Below, one piece after another: positions 47,985 through 48,123 of a stretch of 48,123 nt of DNA. Numbering within the stretch: the stretch's first letter is position 1; each line of letters opens with the position of its first letter. The notes beneath the pieces were generated by a model, which was given only the letters and a program-made list of their open reading frames with translations, did no database searches and was not told where the DNA came from. The translations under genes and the position numbers were made by a program. Where the stretch lies: NCBI GenBank assembly GCA_038230835.1, contig JBBRMM010000025.1, positions 1 through 48,123 on the forward strand, read 5' to 3'. The DNA is from DASUHT01 sp038230835. Lineage in GTDB: Bacteria; Actinomycetota; Thermoleophilia; Gaiellales; JAICJC01.

Positions 47985-48123
47985 TGACCTGACCCCTTGA
48001 AAGTGGTCCGTCCGTTGTGAGGGTCACGATGGCTCAACGAGAGCCAGGAGGTGATCGTCATGAAGGGACGACGGCATTCGCCGGAGCAGGTGGTGCGGAA
48101 GCTGCGCGAGGCGGACAAGCTGC
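47985..48123 (+). mobile_element. IS3-family insertion sequence, left end (truncated by window)
   Basis: A terminal-repeat-like TGACCTGACCCCTTGA begins at 47985, matching the look of IS3-family (IS407-like) ends, and is followed by a transposase OrfA start. The right end lies outside the window. It begins 6 nt after the small membrane gene's stop. Confidence 0.65.
48060..48123 (+). CDS. IS3-family transposase OrfA, N-terminus only
   Basis: The frame starts MKGRRHSPEQVVRKLREADK, the usual beginning of IS3-family OrfA helix-turn-helix proteins, which bind the IS ends and are joined to OrfB by frameshifting. AGGAGG lies 8 nt before the ATG. Cut by the window edge. Confidence 0.8.
   Translation, partial: MKGRRHSPEQVVRKLREADKL

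Overview
The window is about 48 kb of high-GC (roughly 70%), gene-dense bacterial chromosome. Gene content and style point to an actinobacterium, possibly a deep lineage such as Thermoleophilia; that placement is inference, since no rRNA is present. The supporting signs are pervasive 4-nt start/stop overlaps (ATGA, GTGA, TTGA), frequent GTG/TTG starts, many genes whose -10 hexamer lies only 6-8 nt before the start codon (leaderless mRNAs), FolE2 and ThyX for folate/thymidylate, and a primary sigma factor next to a tRNA-Tyr. Most of the window reads as core chromosome. Only the right end, after the tRNA, is lower in GC and runs into an IS3-type element.

Layout. 1-6.2 kb (minus): kynureninase, a formamidase-like hydrolase and an ABC exporter in one overlapping operon, then a cation/proton antiporter and a DUF2252 protein. 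6.3-11.2 kb: a small membrane protein and a foldback element, then (minus) a cystathionine gamma-synthase/lyase, a lipoprotein, a YcaQ-type DNA glycosylase and cystathionine beta-synthase (transsulfuration). 11.2-14.7 kb: a class III cyclase-ATPase-TPR regulator and a small conserved-looking ORF. 14.7-17.9 kb: an M55 D-aminopeptidase, a class III-type alcohol dehydrogenase and a PilZ c-di-GMP receptor. 17.9-22.5 kb: M20 deacylase, ATP-grasp ligase, C45 Ntn acyltransferase and a secreted lysozyme-like protein. 22.6-25.7 kb (minus): a compact redox operon (small membrane protein, ApbE, ferric-reductase-like heme protein, beta-propeller lipoprotein). 25.8-30.5 kb: TetR, MFS exporter, glyoxalase, gamma-glutamyltransferase and an ART-like/DUF4279 fusion. 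30.5-34.9 kb: GNAT, diguanylate cyclase, ThyX, a pteridine-reductase-like SDR and superoxide dismutase. 34.9-38.4 kb: UGT glycosyltransferase, glucosamine-kinase-like enzyme and SIS isomerase. 38.4-43.7 kb: ABM monooxygenase-like protein, membrane protein, TetR/cupin pair, PgsA-PlsY phospholipid genes, a frameshifted kinase and FolE2. 43.7-48.1 kb: Fpg glycosylase, asparaginase, RpoD, tRNA-Tyr, small membrane ORFs and an IS3 left end.

The strongest unexplained signal is a pair of 103-nt, gapless, 90%-identical RNA-like elements (3941-4043 and 15618-15720, both plus strand). Each follows a near-identical promoter with matching -35, 17-nt spacer, -10 and an upstream palindrome. They share a closing stem, a GNRA hairpin supported by a compensatory base change, and a second hairpin; copy 2 ends in a U-tract. 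I could not assign them to a known RNA family. Second-tier candidates are the M20/ATP-grasp/C45 cluster, the ApbE redox operon that lacks a recognisable flavin acceptor, and several foldback DNA elements that exactly fill gaps between convergent genes.
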